A DNA stretch of 64,000 bases from Epinephelus fuscoguttatus (taxonomy: Eukaryota; Chordata; Actinopteri; Perciformes; Serranidae). The first letter of the stretch is position 1. Every line of letters starts with the position of its first letter. This document shows, piece by piece, positions 22,621 through 32,656 of this stretch. The notes under the pieces are model-generated. The model was not told the origin of the DNA. It saw nothing but the letters and a program-made list of their open reading frames with translations, and ran no database searches. The translations under genes and the position numbers were made by a program. The stretch lies in assembly GCF_011397635.1 (NCBI RefSeq), contig NC_064756.1, positions 3,490,922 through 3,554,921 of the forward strand, read 5' to 3'.

Positions 22621-24100
22621 CTGCTGAACTGAATTTGTTTCCTGCTGCTGCTTCACATTAAAAGCCTTCAAACCCCGGGGGGCTTTTACTGTGAAGCAGT
22701 CACAGGAAACGCATCATTTTGTCACCTTTACTGTGTCCTGCTGTTGTGTGAAATACTACTGGCTGTGTTTGCACAATGAAATCAGGTGGTGGTTGCTCAT
22801 GACGTGTCACGATGGTAAGACTAGGCGAATGACTTCTTTATGAAAACACCCCGAGTTTGGTTGGCTGCACTGTAAACAGACACACCAGCTGCTCAGCCTC
22901 TGTTTGCTGTGGTATTAAACACACCTGCTGTTACCAACAGTCAACCTGGACTGAAATCTGCAGGATTTAAATGGCTGCACACACTTCCTACACAGAGTCA
23001 TCACATTCATTTTAAATGTCTGCTCACCGTTCACTGCCAGAGGCTGAACCAGCACTGTCTCAGGACTCACTGTGGGAATATCATCATGCTGTGAACGTGC
23101 TTCCTGTCACCTTCACACCTGAATATCATCCAGTTTATACTGCAGGCCTGATAGCACAAATCCACCTCTGACCACCATGCCAATAAAGCTGCATATAAAC
23201 TAACTCCGCCCCTCGTCTCTCTGTTATTAACTGCCAGATTCATCTTTCTGTCTCAGGACGTAGACATTATTTAAATGAGTCTAAGCTGAGTCTTCAGAGT
23301 CTTTTCCTCTCACCTCAATCTCCTCCTCAGCTCCATATCACCATCAGGTCTAACAAAAGCCATTTTCTTAATCTTAATAACATGAATTCACTTCCTCTGC
23401 TGCTGCAGTGTACAGCGGAGGAGGTGATTTCCTCATCATCTCAGCAGGGATGAGTCTTAATAGTGAAGATGAGCTGCTTACCCTCATTCCCTCATGCTGG
23501 TCTGTCTGGCTGCTTCTGGTTTCCTGCAGGCACAACAGCAACATGCGCTGCAAGAAAAAACAAAATCCCCCCTGCAGAGACATAAAATATTATGTAATCT
23601 AGAGAAATCTTCTGCTATCAAACAGAAACATCTGCCAACAGGGTAAGAAGAAAATGTAGCATTAAAATGAGGCCAGTACCAAACACTACATGACCTTTAA
23701 AGTAGTAATGTAAGCAGTGGAACTTCAGACATTCAAGATAAAGGTTCCTGAAACTAGATTGTCTTTTAATTCATTCAATTAAAGCAGAAGTACAGAGGAG
23801 GATCTGATAAGCACAGCACTGCCCCCTGCATGCAGTCAGGAGTCGTCAGTGTAGTTACCTTGAAACAGGTTTAATAATCTAATGCAGTTTATGCTTGATA
23901 AGAATTTTTATCCTCGATAAGCAAAAAAAAAAAGCTTAAAGTCTCAGTGAAGCAGAATTTTAAGAACATGACACTGCTGCGATTTCTTTGATTTTACTTT
24001 CCATTAAAACAGGATGTTGAGGCAGTGTATGCTTCTGCAAGCCATGGATGTGTGTTACATTTGCATATTTATTATGTGAGAGAACTTTATGTTGTAACAG
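22621..24100. other. Non-coding, no recognised gene
   Basis: Holds the second copy of the 20711 duplication (23253-23370). Otherwise nothing recognised. Confidence 0.35.
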
Positions 24101-24164
24101 CGCTGTGGCTTAAGTGTGGGTAGGTTTAAGCACAAAATATACCCAGTTTTGGGAGCACAATCTG

Positions 24165-24640
24165 TGCTGGAAAAGCAGCGAGGTCTCTGTAAAAAAACAC
24201 CCTATATGTGGCACCATCTCCGGTGGAAATAAATGACTCGCTAAATCACAGCTGGTTTTGGTGTTTGTCGGTGGTCTACAGCCTGGCGGGTGTCGTGCCA
24301 TCCATCATGCCCTCCACCTCCTGATGCAACATATTATCACTCTGACCTTGTCATGGACCTTTCATGTCCACATGTGACGTCCAAGGTACCCTGGGTGTGT
24401 TGGTTGTTGATGTTCTGGGACGCCGTGTCAACTTCAGCCTGTTACATGCATTGTCTGTTTTCAAAATACACTTCTGTTTTCACAGGAAATGTACAGTTTG
24501 CATACGGTCTCTTTCAAAATAAAAGCTCTATGTCGGTACAGCACCACAAATTGAACAAGAAATGCACATGGTTACGTCTTCAACACACACATGGTTAGGT
24601 TTAGAAAAAAAGAACAGGGCTTAGCTTTACATACAGTAGA
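24165..24640 (+). repeat. Composite of repeat family B and the minisatellite-related repeat
   Basis: 24165-24310 matches 7010-7155 (CTGGAAAAGCAGCG, CACAGCTGGTTTTG). 24380-24640 matches 2200-2460 (TTCACAGGAAATGTACAG, TCTCTTTCAAAATAAA). The two families are adjacent, so they may be parts of one larger element. Confidence 0.6.
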
Positions 24641-24648
24641 TACTAGGG

Positions 24649-24741
24649 CTGTACCCAAATATTCGGCTATTCGAATATTCGTTTCTATAGGTAGGTATTC
24701 GTTATGAAAATTTGGTATCCGATATTCGTTTTTTTATTAAA

Positions 24742-24774
<33 letters not shown>

Positions 24775-24790
24775 CATTTTTTGGTGCTAA
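24649..24790. mobile_element. Possible hAT-type element start and AT-rich tract
   Basis: TAGGGCTGTACCCAAATATTCG followed by repeated ATTCG blocks, then a T-rich tract. Short inverted ATTCGAATATTCG units are visible. The right terminus was not identified. Confidence 0.35.
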
Positions 24791-26809
24791 ATGTAGTCGT
24801 TTTGTTGTTGGTAAATGTAGGCTATCAATAAAAATTAAATTGCATTGTTAAAAATATAGTATCGCCTACCAACGGAGCTTGAGCTCATCCGTCTGAGGCT
24901 GTGGATCAATGCCAAGTTTTACCACTTTATCACTATTCCCTCTAACTTGTAGCTGTGTTTTCGTTATCTTTTGAATTTAATATGAATTATGGAACCGTTT
25001 TTGTCACCGTTTTTGGACTGTCACCTGTTCAACGCATCAGTACCTTCGGATGCCATGACAGTAATAGATTATAGATTAATAGATTATAATAATAATGTCA
25101 AAATATCATTTACAGACCGATTTAACAGACGATCACTGCTGCCTGACCCGCAGGTCCATTTGCGGGTCCCGTGGGTTACGGGTCGACCCGCACATCACGA
25201 CTCAGCTCAGTCTATAAGGCTGTACACAACAGTAAGGCTATAGACATTATATTCTATTCAGGCCGGCAGAACCAGCAGCGCATCGGCTCCACAGTGCACG
25301 GCACTGCTGATTAACCATTTTATTGCAGCACAGAGTGTCTGCCAGCAACCAATTACTTGCAGAGGCTTCCTACAGCTTGTTTCAGCGGTTCCCATTTAAT
25401 CAGTAGACAAATTGAACAGGATGACTAGCCAATGTGAAAATCAAAAGAAAGCATAGAATAATGTACTGAAGGAGACTGTTGTGCCATCACATTTTTTTGT
25501 GGTTTGAGAGCAAAGATCCGGTCGCCGCTGTGCAAAACTCCACAATACAGTTAGGTCCAAAAAAACCCCGGAGTCCGCCCCCATCATGCTGACATGAAAA
25601 CAGCTTTTTTCATCAGTGTCTGACATGGAAGTTACTGCCCGAGCGATGTGAAATGAGAATGGTTGCCTGATGTCAAAACGTGAGACGTATGAAATGTACA
25701 TATGTAACCAGGACCAGGAACTTAACTTAAAAGTGGAAAATAGTGGAAACAAAAACACAACAATAAATACATATTAAGTTTTGATGTATTGTTATAGTGA
25801 AATTAAACTAAATATCACTCAAACTACCAAACATCCAGCTCTCTTTGCTCTGGGATTAAACAGCACCCTCTTCCTGTTGTGCCTCAAAGCACTAGATTCC
25901 TCCCTAGATGCAAATCAAATTCTGACTACCAGCAGACATCAAACTGATGCACAGAAGGTTTAATAAAAACTAACAGAGATGGTGGGAATGATTTATAATG
26001 CGTGCGGTCAAGTGTTGAGGAGAAACGAGATGAGAAGAGCGGGTGATGCTACACTGTTGAGACGCGGCCAGCTGTTTGTCCCCCCCAGACTGTTTGTTGG
26101 AGGCATCAAAGTCACAGAAGTCAATGACTGATCTGAGACGCACACACAAACAAACACACACTCACATGGGAAGCTGTCGGGTAATCATACTGGGTGATGA
26201 AGCATCAGTCATTACAGCCAATCAGGCTTCACTGCCAGCTTGTCTGTCCAATACAATCGCAGGTTGGGTTTTTTTTTTGCCTGTCTGGCTCAGCTGGCGA
26301 TGTCTGTGACATCATCAGCGATGAATACTGTCAGGTATCAGACTTCTTGTCCACCTGTCTGTCTGTCTGAGTGAGTGGCGTGTTTGGTTAAAGGATTATT
26401 GAGATACAGGCTGACTGTGTGTGTGACAAGTGACACACACTCTCACAGTTGCTGTGAAAAGATGCTCAGATATCTGTGAAGACTGAGATGTTGTAATGAC
26501 GGTGTGTGATCTGTATTCAGAGGCTTTTTTGCATTCTTGAACGTCCTTCAAGACGCGATGGAATTCTCTAATATTTGACTGTTTGAATAGTTGTAATCCG
26601 GCTTTAATGCAGATGATGCAAATGAAGTTCTCTGTGTGTTTGTTCATCTCTGTGTCATATTCAGATCTCCCCCGCTGATGGAAAACTACCAGACACAAAC
26701 CTGTTTCAGTTCACTCATGTTCTGTTGTGTAAAAACTCAAAGAAATAGTTTGATCATTTGAGAAAATATTTTTCCTTTCTTTCTGAGGGTCAGATCGATG
26801 CCACTCTCA
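24791..26809. other. Non-coding, repeat debris
   Basis: A diverged copy of repeat family B is at about 25570-25650. No exon-like sequence recognised. Confidence 0.3.
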
Positions 26810-27260
26810 TGTATGTATGTTAAATATGAAGCTACAGCCAGCAGCCGGTTTGTTTAGGGAACATTTCAGTTGCCAGACGAAAATGTTAGCAAATGTTAGA
26901 AGCATATGTGTTTCTGGAAACCATGGATGTGTTACATCTGCAAGAGGGCACTTTAGCGCACGTTTTTCAACAGTTGGGCCAGAACAGGGTTTGGCTTCAT
27001 AGGGGAAGCTAACACGGCCTCCCAGGTGAAAGTCGGTGGTTGTTGGACCCTCCCACCCTACTCAGACTTCCACTACCTTAACTAACATTGTTGTCACGTT
27101 TTCCCCTGTCACCACTGGGTGGAATTTCACAATAATGGTGACGTATCATGCCGATATGAAAGGATGGCTTCTCTTGCCAGAGTCTGAGGCTGGAAGTCAC
27201 TGCCCAAGCACTGGTATTAGAGTGAGAACTGGTCATAAGCTCTTTATAGTCTGTGACTAA
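26810..27260 (+). repeat. Dispersed repeat family B, partial copy
   Basis: Shares CCTCCCAGGTGAAAG, GTTGTTGGACCC and ACAATAATGG, TATCATGCC, GATATGAAA with 2490-2690. Confidence 0.55.
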
Positions 27261-27830
27261 AAACCCACATTGTCTTGAGATATGAGAGGTCGTCACACTG
27301 AAGTCTCCCAGCGTGTGGTAGGCATTAGACTAGTGTTTAAATTAATATGCAAATCAATTATTGACACCAACACACACTTAAATCCATTCAGTCCTTATTT
27401 TTGCTTCTGTCATGCTACAATATTTATACATGTTGACCGACGTTTGTCTGTTTTGAAGTTTTTAGTTTTGTGTATTATGAATTTTTGCCCACTCAATTCC
27501 TGCATGTCCTGCACTCTTGTGACCCGTAAGATTCACAACAACAAATACAAGAAAACACGAATAATCAGAAAGTTCAATATATCTACAAGTTCAGTCTCTG
27601 TGTTTACGGGGGCAGAGGAACATTTAAACTCCCCTGAGGTTCACAAACGTCCCAAATTCCCAACAAGAAGACAGAGAGGACATGACCTCAGTGTCCTCAG
27701 AGGTAGCTGTGGTGCTGATCAGGACTGAGACTGTTGACTTGTGTGTTTAATATTGTCTGCAACAGGGACCAGAAGTCGAGCGTTAAAAGTGGAAATGGAA
27801 TGAATGAAAAATAATAGTCATTAAGCAAGC

Positions 27831-27832
<2 letters not shown>

Positions 27833-27909
<77 letters not shown>
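27833..27909 (+). repeat. (GT)n microsatellite
   Basis: About 38 uninterrupted GT units, the longest in the window, followed by a short GA tract. Confidence 0.98.
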
Positions 27910-27918
<9 letters not shown>

Positions 27919-28749
27919 CAGAGAGTAGCAGCACTTTAGTGTGTTGTTGGAGCCCTGAGCTGCAGTTGGTGACTCATCAGCAGATAAAGATGCTCTCTTT
28001 CCCTCTCTGTCTCTCCATTCACACGTCCAGCTCACTGTGGGACACAGCAGTGTGTGTGCATTTGTGTGTGTATTCACATGTTCAACAGATGTTCATATTA
28101 ATGTTTTTCTCTCGAGACCGAGGTGGTAAATGTCTTCATCTGGTCCTGAATTGAACCCGTCTGTCTGTTTGTTTATTGAGACATGTTGAACCTGTGTGGA
28201 AAACAAAGTCATCTTTACCATAAATAAATGTGCTCTAGCACGACTAACTGAAGACCAGCATTCAAAGAAAATTAGACAGAGTCTTGTGAATTAAATAAAT
28301 AAAAAGGTTGCAGCAGTCAAATAAAAGAACTGGACGCTGTCGGGAAACTCTAGAGTGTGTTGCACTCATTTCATTACTGTTAAGTTTCACAAATGTATGC
28401 TTCCATGCTGGCAATAGGTGCGGTTAGACTTGGTTAGCTCCCACAGTAGAAAAGGTATTGCCACGTCTCTACTGGTGGACACATTTCTAACATCGTATAT
28501 AATAATGTCACCCAACCCTAAGCCTGTTAGTCCCCTAAGTGGACCAGTAGTGTTGGGTTTGTGTGGTCACATGGAGAAACAGAAGTTTTGCTAACCATCA
28601 TATACAGCAGTTTGTTGCTAACCTATAATTTTATGTTCAAAACATTTTTATGACTCTGTGCAGATGATAGCTGCAGCCAAAGGCATGTTTGCAGGTTGTC
28701 CATACGTCCTTCCCATTTTTGGGAATGTGATACCTCAAAAATGCCTTAA

Positions 28750-29696
28750 AGGATAACTTTGGTATTTTCCAGCCTGGGCTCTATTTCCCCATGTGTATGT
28801 GTGCATATGATTCATAGGTACAACTCGTTCTAAAATTGGTTCAGTATTGAGGGAGGTGGATGCAACCGGCTGCCGCGAAACGAGCTAAAACGGTAACGGG
28901 GGCAAATGCATCCCGTATAAGTTTGCACATTAAAAGTGCTTTTTTTCACCACTGACCGGTTCAGATCGCCAGTGCTATCTCTGTAAATAGCATGCTAACT
29001 TAGCCTTTCCCTTACCTCTGGGCTGTGTGACGTCATCTCACGAGAGCTTTGCTTGTTGCCGGAAGAAAACAGAGGAGCCATGCTGAGCACCGCTCAGAGT
29101 GGCGCTGGTTGTCCCGGAGTACAGCTGAGAGTTTTACTGCATCGATTGAAAACAATGGTTCGTGTTTGTGCTTATCCGAATTGCAAGAACAGGATGTCGC
29201 ATAACACCCCGTACAGCTTTCATGGGCTGCCTTTGTCGGACGGCGAGATGCTGAAGTTGTGGCTAGTTGTGCTACAAATGGATGCTAACACTCCTCTGCA
29301 GACACTGCGCCTTGCAGACCATCGGGTCTGCAGTGCTCACTTCTCCCAAGATGACTACTGCCAGCCGAAGAAGAGAAGACATCCAATCCCGAAACACCTC
29401 TTCCTCAAGAAAACGGCTGTCCCACGAGTAGAGAGAGCTACAGACACAGTGGAGTCAATGTTATATAAACAATGTTCGAAACGCTTAGTATGCTATCTAC
29501 AGAGATAGCACTGGCGATCTGAACCGGTCAGTGGCGAAAAAAAGCACTTTTAATGCACAAACTCGTTTCGCGGCTGCCGGCTGCATCCGCCTCCCTCAAT
29601 ACTGAACCAATTTTAAAACGAGTTGTACCTATGAATCATAAGCACACATACACATGGGGAAATAGGGCCCAGGTTGGAAAATACCAAAGTTATCCT
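28750..29696 (+). mobile_element. Kolobok-like DNA transposon with THAP ORF and TTAA target duplication
   Basis: Flanked on both sides by TTAA (28746-28749 and 29697-29700). It has long terminal inverted repeats: 28750-28998 and 29487-29696, both starting AGGATAACTTTGGTATTTTC when read inward. They are near-identical except for a stretch of about 37 bp present only in the left one. Between them lies one intact frame for a THAP domain. TTAA duplication plus an N-terminal THAP domain is the Kolobok combination. There is no transposase catalytic region, so the element depends on another copy for movement. Confidence 0.85.
29155..29508 (+). CDS. THAP-domain protein encoded inside the TTAA element
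   Basis: A 117-residue frame that is almost only a THAP zinc finger, the C2CH DNA-binding fold of P-element and Kolobok transposases and THAP proteins. Zinc ligands are Cys5, Cys10, Cys59 and His62 (CxxxxC then CSAH). Trp36, the TPYSFHGLP segment and the closing AVP (88-90) are in the expected order. I chose the ATG at 29155 because THAP domains start at the extreme N-terminus and its context AACAATGG is good; an in-frame ATG at 29080 would add 25 residues. The last 7 codons run into the right inverted repeat. It could be a remnant exon 1 of a longer transposase or a self-contained DNA-binding protein. Expression is unknown. Confidence 0.7.
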   Translation: MVRVCAYPNCKNRMSHNTPYSFHGLPLSDGEMLKLWLVVLQMDANTPLQTLRLADHRVCSAHFSQDDYCQPKKRRHPIPKHLFLKKTAVPRVERATDTVESMLYKQCSKRLVCYLQR

Positions 29697-30180
29697 TTAA
29701 GGGAATTTCGTAAGATTTGGCAGAAACATACACTTTGACTCAATGATGAAGTGATTAGATTTTGGTGGTCAAAGGTCAAAGGTCAAAGTCACAGTGACCT
29801 CATTTGTGTCATTCTTTTGAAAGCGATATCTCGAAAATACAGTGAGGGAATTTCTTAAGATTTGGCAGAGACATTCACTTGGACTCAATGAACACAAGAG
29901 ATTTTGGTGGTCAAAGTTATGACTAAATTTTGCAGAAATGTCTTAGTGGATAAAAAAATAATGAAGTGATGACCTTCATATCCAAAAGGTCAGCTTCACT
30001 GTGACATCATAATGTTTAATTATTCAACATCATATCTCAGGAACAGACGGAGAGACATTTGGTCACATACTGAATTGATGTGTGTGAAGCATCCATGTTT
30101 TCACAGACGTGGATGTTAACTGTAACTGCACCTTCACTGGTTTGCAAAACATACAAACACAAGGTGGTTATTGTAGTTTG

Positions 30181-31099
30181 GAGAATGAAATTAATGAGGA
30201 AGACACAGCACACAGTAATACAGATGCTCCTCTCTTGGCTAGTGATCGTCATCTTGAACAACTGACTTATCTGTAATGAAATGAGCACTACAGATTTTGG
30301 AGTTTCCCAGTGGTGTCCAGTTCTTTCCTCTGGCGCTTTGCACTGTTCGTTTCTTCAGGGAAGCAGTAGACTTTTATTTCTGACATCAAGTTTGAACCAT
30401 GTTAAAAGGAACAACCTCCAAGTGAGCGGCAAGGTCCTGAAACTGATTCTGTCATTTCCCACAGTGTGTATTTCAGGAGGACTAAAGTTCAGTGTTTCAT
30501 ATGTTGTTTATGTGCAATACTGGCTGGACTGGAAGTCTACCTGAAACAATGATGTCATTTCTTGACAACCTAAACACGCCCTGAAACAGCCTATAGACTA
30601 ACAGGTTGTGCAAATGCTGCGTCTTTAACCACATGGAGAACGTGAGGTCAGATGCTGGGTGCTAGGCTTGTCTTGGGTCTTGTGCCAGCTTTCAAGAGCG
30701 CGGTGGCAGGTTGCGTCTAAGGTTCCTAAGCAGCCTTAACAAGCACCGTAACACAGCCTATTGACCTGAAACCCTGAGTGCAGAGCTGATCTTCTTCCAT
30801 GAGCTGTTTGTGTGTAGGCCTGTGTAAAGTTCTGGCAGCCCTGCACTAAATGATCAACTTCTTCTCCATATTTATGACATACTGATATTTGATTGGTGAT
30901 TGGTTGGTCCTCATGACATGACATGCAGTGTGCGCTGCTGCGTTCCAAAAGTTGAATTCTGTTTATCTCACGATGCGGCCTGAAAAATAGGCAGTTGGGG
31001 ACTCTCTGGCGTCTGAGCGTGCCTGCCATGTGTCTACACTGAAAACAATGAATTTTAGAGTGCAAAAAACGCATGCACGGCCCCTTAGGAGTCTCTCAC
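30181..31099. other. Non-coding, nothing recognised
   Basis: No exon or clear repeat. The 112-codon minus frame at 30736-31074 has no recognised family. Confidence 0.3.
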
Positions 31100-31212
31100 T
31101 CTCACACTCACACACACACACACACACTGATGCAGACAGACAGTAAGTGGGATCTATGTGGCGTCTCAGAGGTGCAGGGCCGAAGCCTTGGCCTCATAAC
31201 TCTGCTAATACA

Positions 31213-31255
<43 letters not shown>

Positions 31256-31259
31256 CACA

Positions 31260-31291
<32 letters not shown>

Positions 31292-31399
31292 TAGTCCCCA
31301 GGTGTGGGTTTTGAGGATGTGGCCTTGGCCTGATCAGCCTCCTGTGGGGTGGGAGGAAGCACTTGATTTATGAGTCTGGGAGGCCAGAAGTTCTTAGGT

Positions 31400-31434
<35 letters not shown>
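31100..31434 (+). repeat. Cluster of (CA)n arrays
   Basis: CA arrays at about 31109-31127, 31212-31260, 31268-31291 and 31403-31433 separated by non-repetitive spacers. Confidence 0.95.
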
Positions 31435-31436
<2 letters not shown>

Positions 31437-31729
31437 GAGTTGCGCTAAATGAGTGACTCATTAAATTTGTGATCTTAGAGAGGAAAGGAAGGTAGGAAAG
31501 AAAAAAGTAAGGAGAGAAGGAGAGGAAAAAACAGAAGACGAGAGCTCTCAGAGAATGAGCCTGGGTGTCAGTCTGTGGACCCGACTGTTTGATCAGCTGC
31601 TGCGTCTGTAAATCAGGAGATAATTACTCACAGGCTGTGAGCTCAAACTAAACAAAAGGTGAAGCGTAAATGTGTTCTTCCTTTCATACACGTAAATCTT
31701 GCCTTCAGTGAGGCGTTATTGGCTCCATA

Positions 31730-31732
<3 letters not shown>

Positions 31733-31776
<44 letters not shown>
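31733..31776 (+). repeat. (GT)n microsatellite
   Basis: About 22 GT units; a shorter GT tract follows at 31818-31836. Confidence 0.95.
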
Positions 31777-31777
<1 letters not shown>

Positions 31778-32199
31778 GGTCCTTGTGGAAGTGATAATGG
31801 TGAATCACTGCTGCCTCTGTGTGTGTGTGTGTGTGAGGTCTGTCTCTTTGCTCGGAGGCTTTAAACCACTAAACAAAATGAATTCTTGTTGTTTGCTTTT
31901 CTTCTGTTCTCCAGGAGCAAAAACTCAAATGTGTTTAAGTCGACTTGTTTAAATCACAATCAGGTTTATCGCCCAGCAGGTTGTCACACACTGCTAGCAA
32001 TTAACAGCTAAGAATGTCCACAAATAGTAAAAACAATGAGGTGCAGGAGCTCCTCACCCTCCGAGCAGAGGACGAGACGCTAAATTATTGTTATTGTTTG
32101 CCGGCTGGTCCTGTGTAAAAATGCAAAGGCAGTGTAAAGAAGGGACTTGGTAGCAGCTCTCTAACGACATCTCTGTGTACACGCTGGGGGATTTTTTTT

Positions 32200-32400
32200 T
32201 TTAAATTTGGCACAAATGTCCACTTGACCTCAACAATGATGTGATTAGATATTGGTGGTCTTCAGTCAGAGGTCAAGGTCAGTGTGATCCTTGTGAACAT
32301 GATACCTGTTATCTCATGAACGATGACTTAATTGATAAGAATTTGGTGGTCGAAGGTCAGAGGTCAGTGTGACCTCACAAAACATGTTTCTGGCCTTTCT
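32200..32400 (+). repeat. ERE-type dispersed repeat ending about 55 bp from the start-codon exon
   Basis: Middle part of the family. It carries DR1-like AGGTCA-G-AGGTCA at 32354-32366 and a perfect ERE palindrome AGGTCA-GTG-TGACCT at 32361-32375. The next exon begins at 32456. Confidence 0.8.
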
Positions 32401-32455
32401 ACAAACTCCTGCTTTCAACAGTCTAATTTATTGTCTCCACTTTGTGTCTTAACAG

Positions 32456-32656
32456 GTAAAGGTCACGTGATGTCAGGATGCCTGGATCCCTAGCCACTTC
32501 AGAGCGCCACCCCAACACAGAGGGACAGGAAGTGAGGGACATGGAGCTGTTTCTGGATCTGTCAGAGTCTCCTTTTCTTTCCACCTCGTCTGCAGCTTCG
32601 GAGCAGCAAGGGGACGGCAGCTGGAGCCAAGACGGAGACCTGCAGGGATGTGGACA
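32456..32656 (+). CDS. syne4: syne4-like exon 2: start codon and acidic N-terminus
   Basis: Acceptor TTGTGTCTTAACAG precedes 32456 and donor GTGAGTGT follows 32656. ATG at 32478 has A at -3; an in-frame TAA at 32457-32459 within the same exon fixes this as the first usable start. A short upstream ATG frame at 32470 ends in TAG after 7 codons. It encodes 59 residues rich in Ser/Glu (DMELFLDLSESPFLSTSSAA) and ends in phase 2. Confidence 0.8.

Larger units (their letters stand above)
28649..30180 (+). repeat. ERE-type dispersed repeat, split by the THAP element
   Basis: The 5' part (28649-28749) has the GATAGCTGCAGCC head and GATACCTCAAAAATGCC. The 3' part (29697-30180) resumes with GGGAATTTCGTAAG, GGTGGTCAAAGGTCAAAGG (DR1 at 29773-29785) and the tail AAGGTGGTTATT. 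Other copies read continuously across this point, so the 947 bp between are an insertion. The ERE here is imperfect (AAGTCACAGTGACCT). Confidence 0.85.

Noticed and set aside
27282-27728. Plus-strand open frame of 148 codons
   Set aside because: Low-complexity, no recognised motif, no splice support, and it begins in repeat family B flank.
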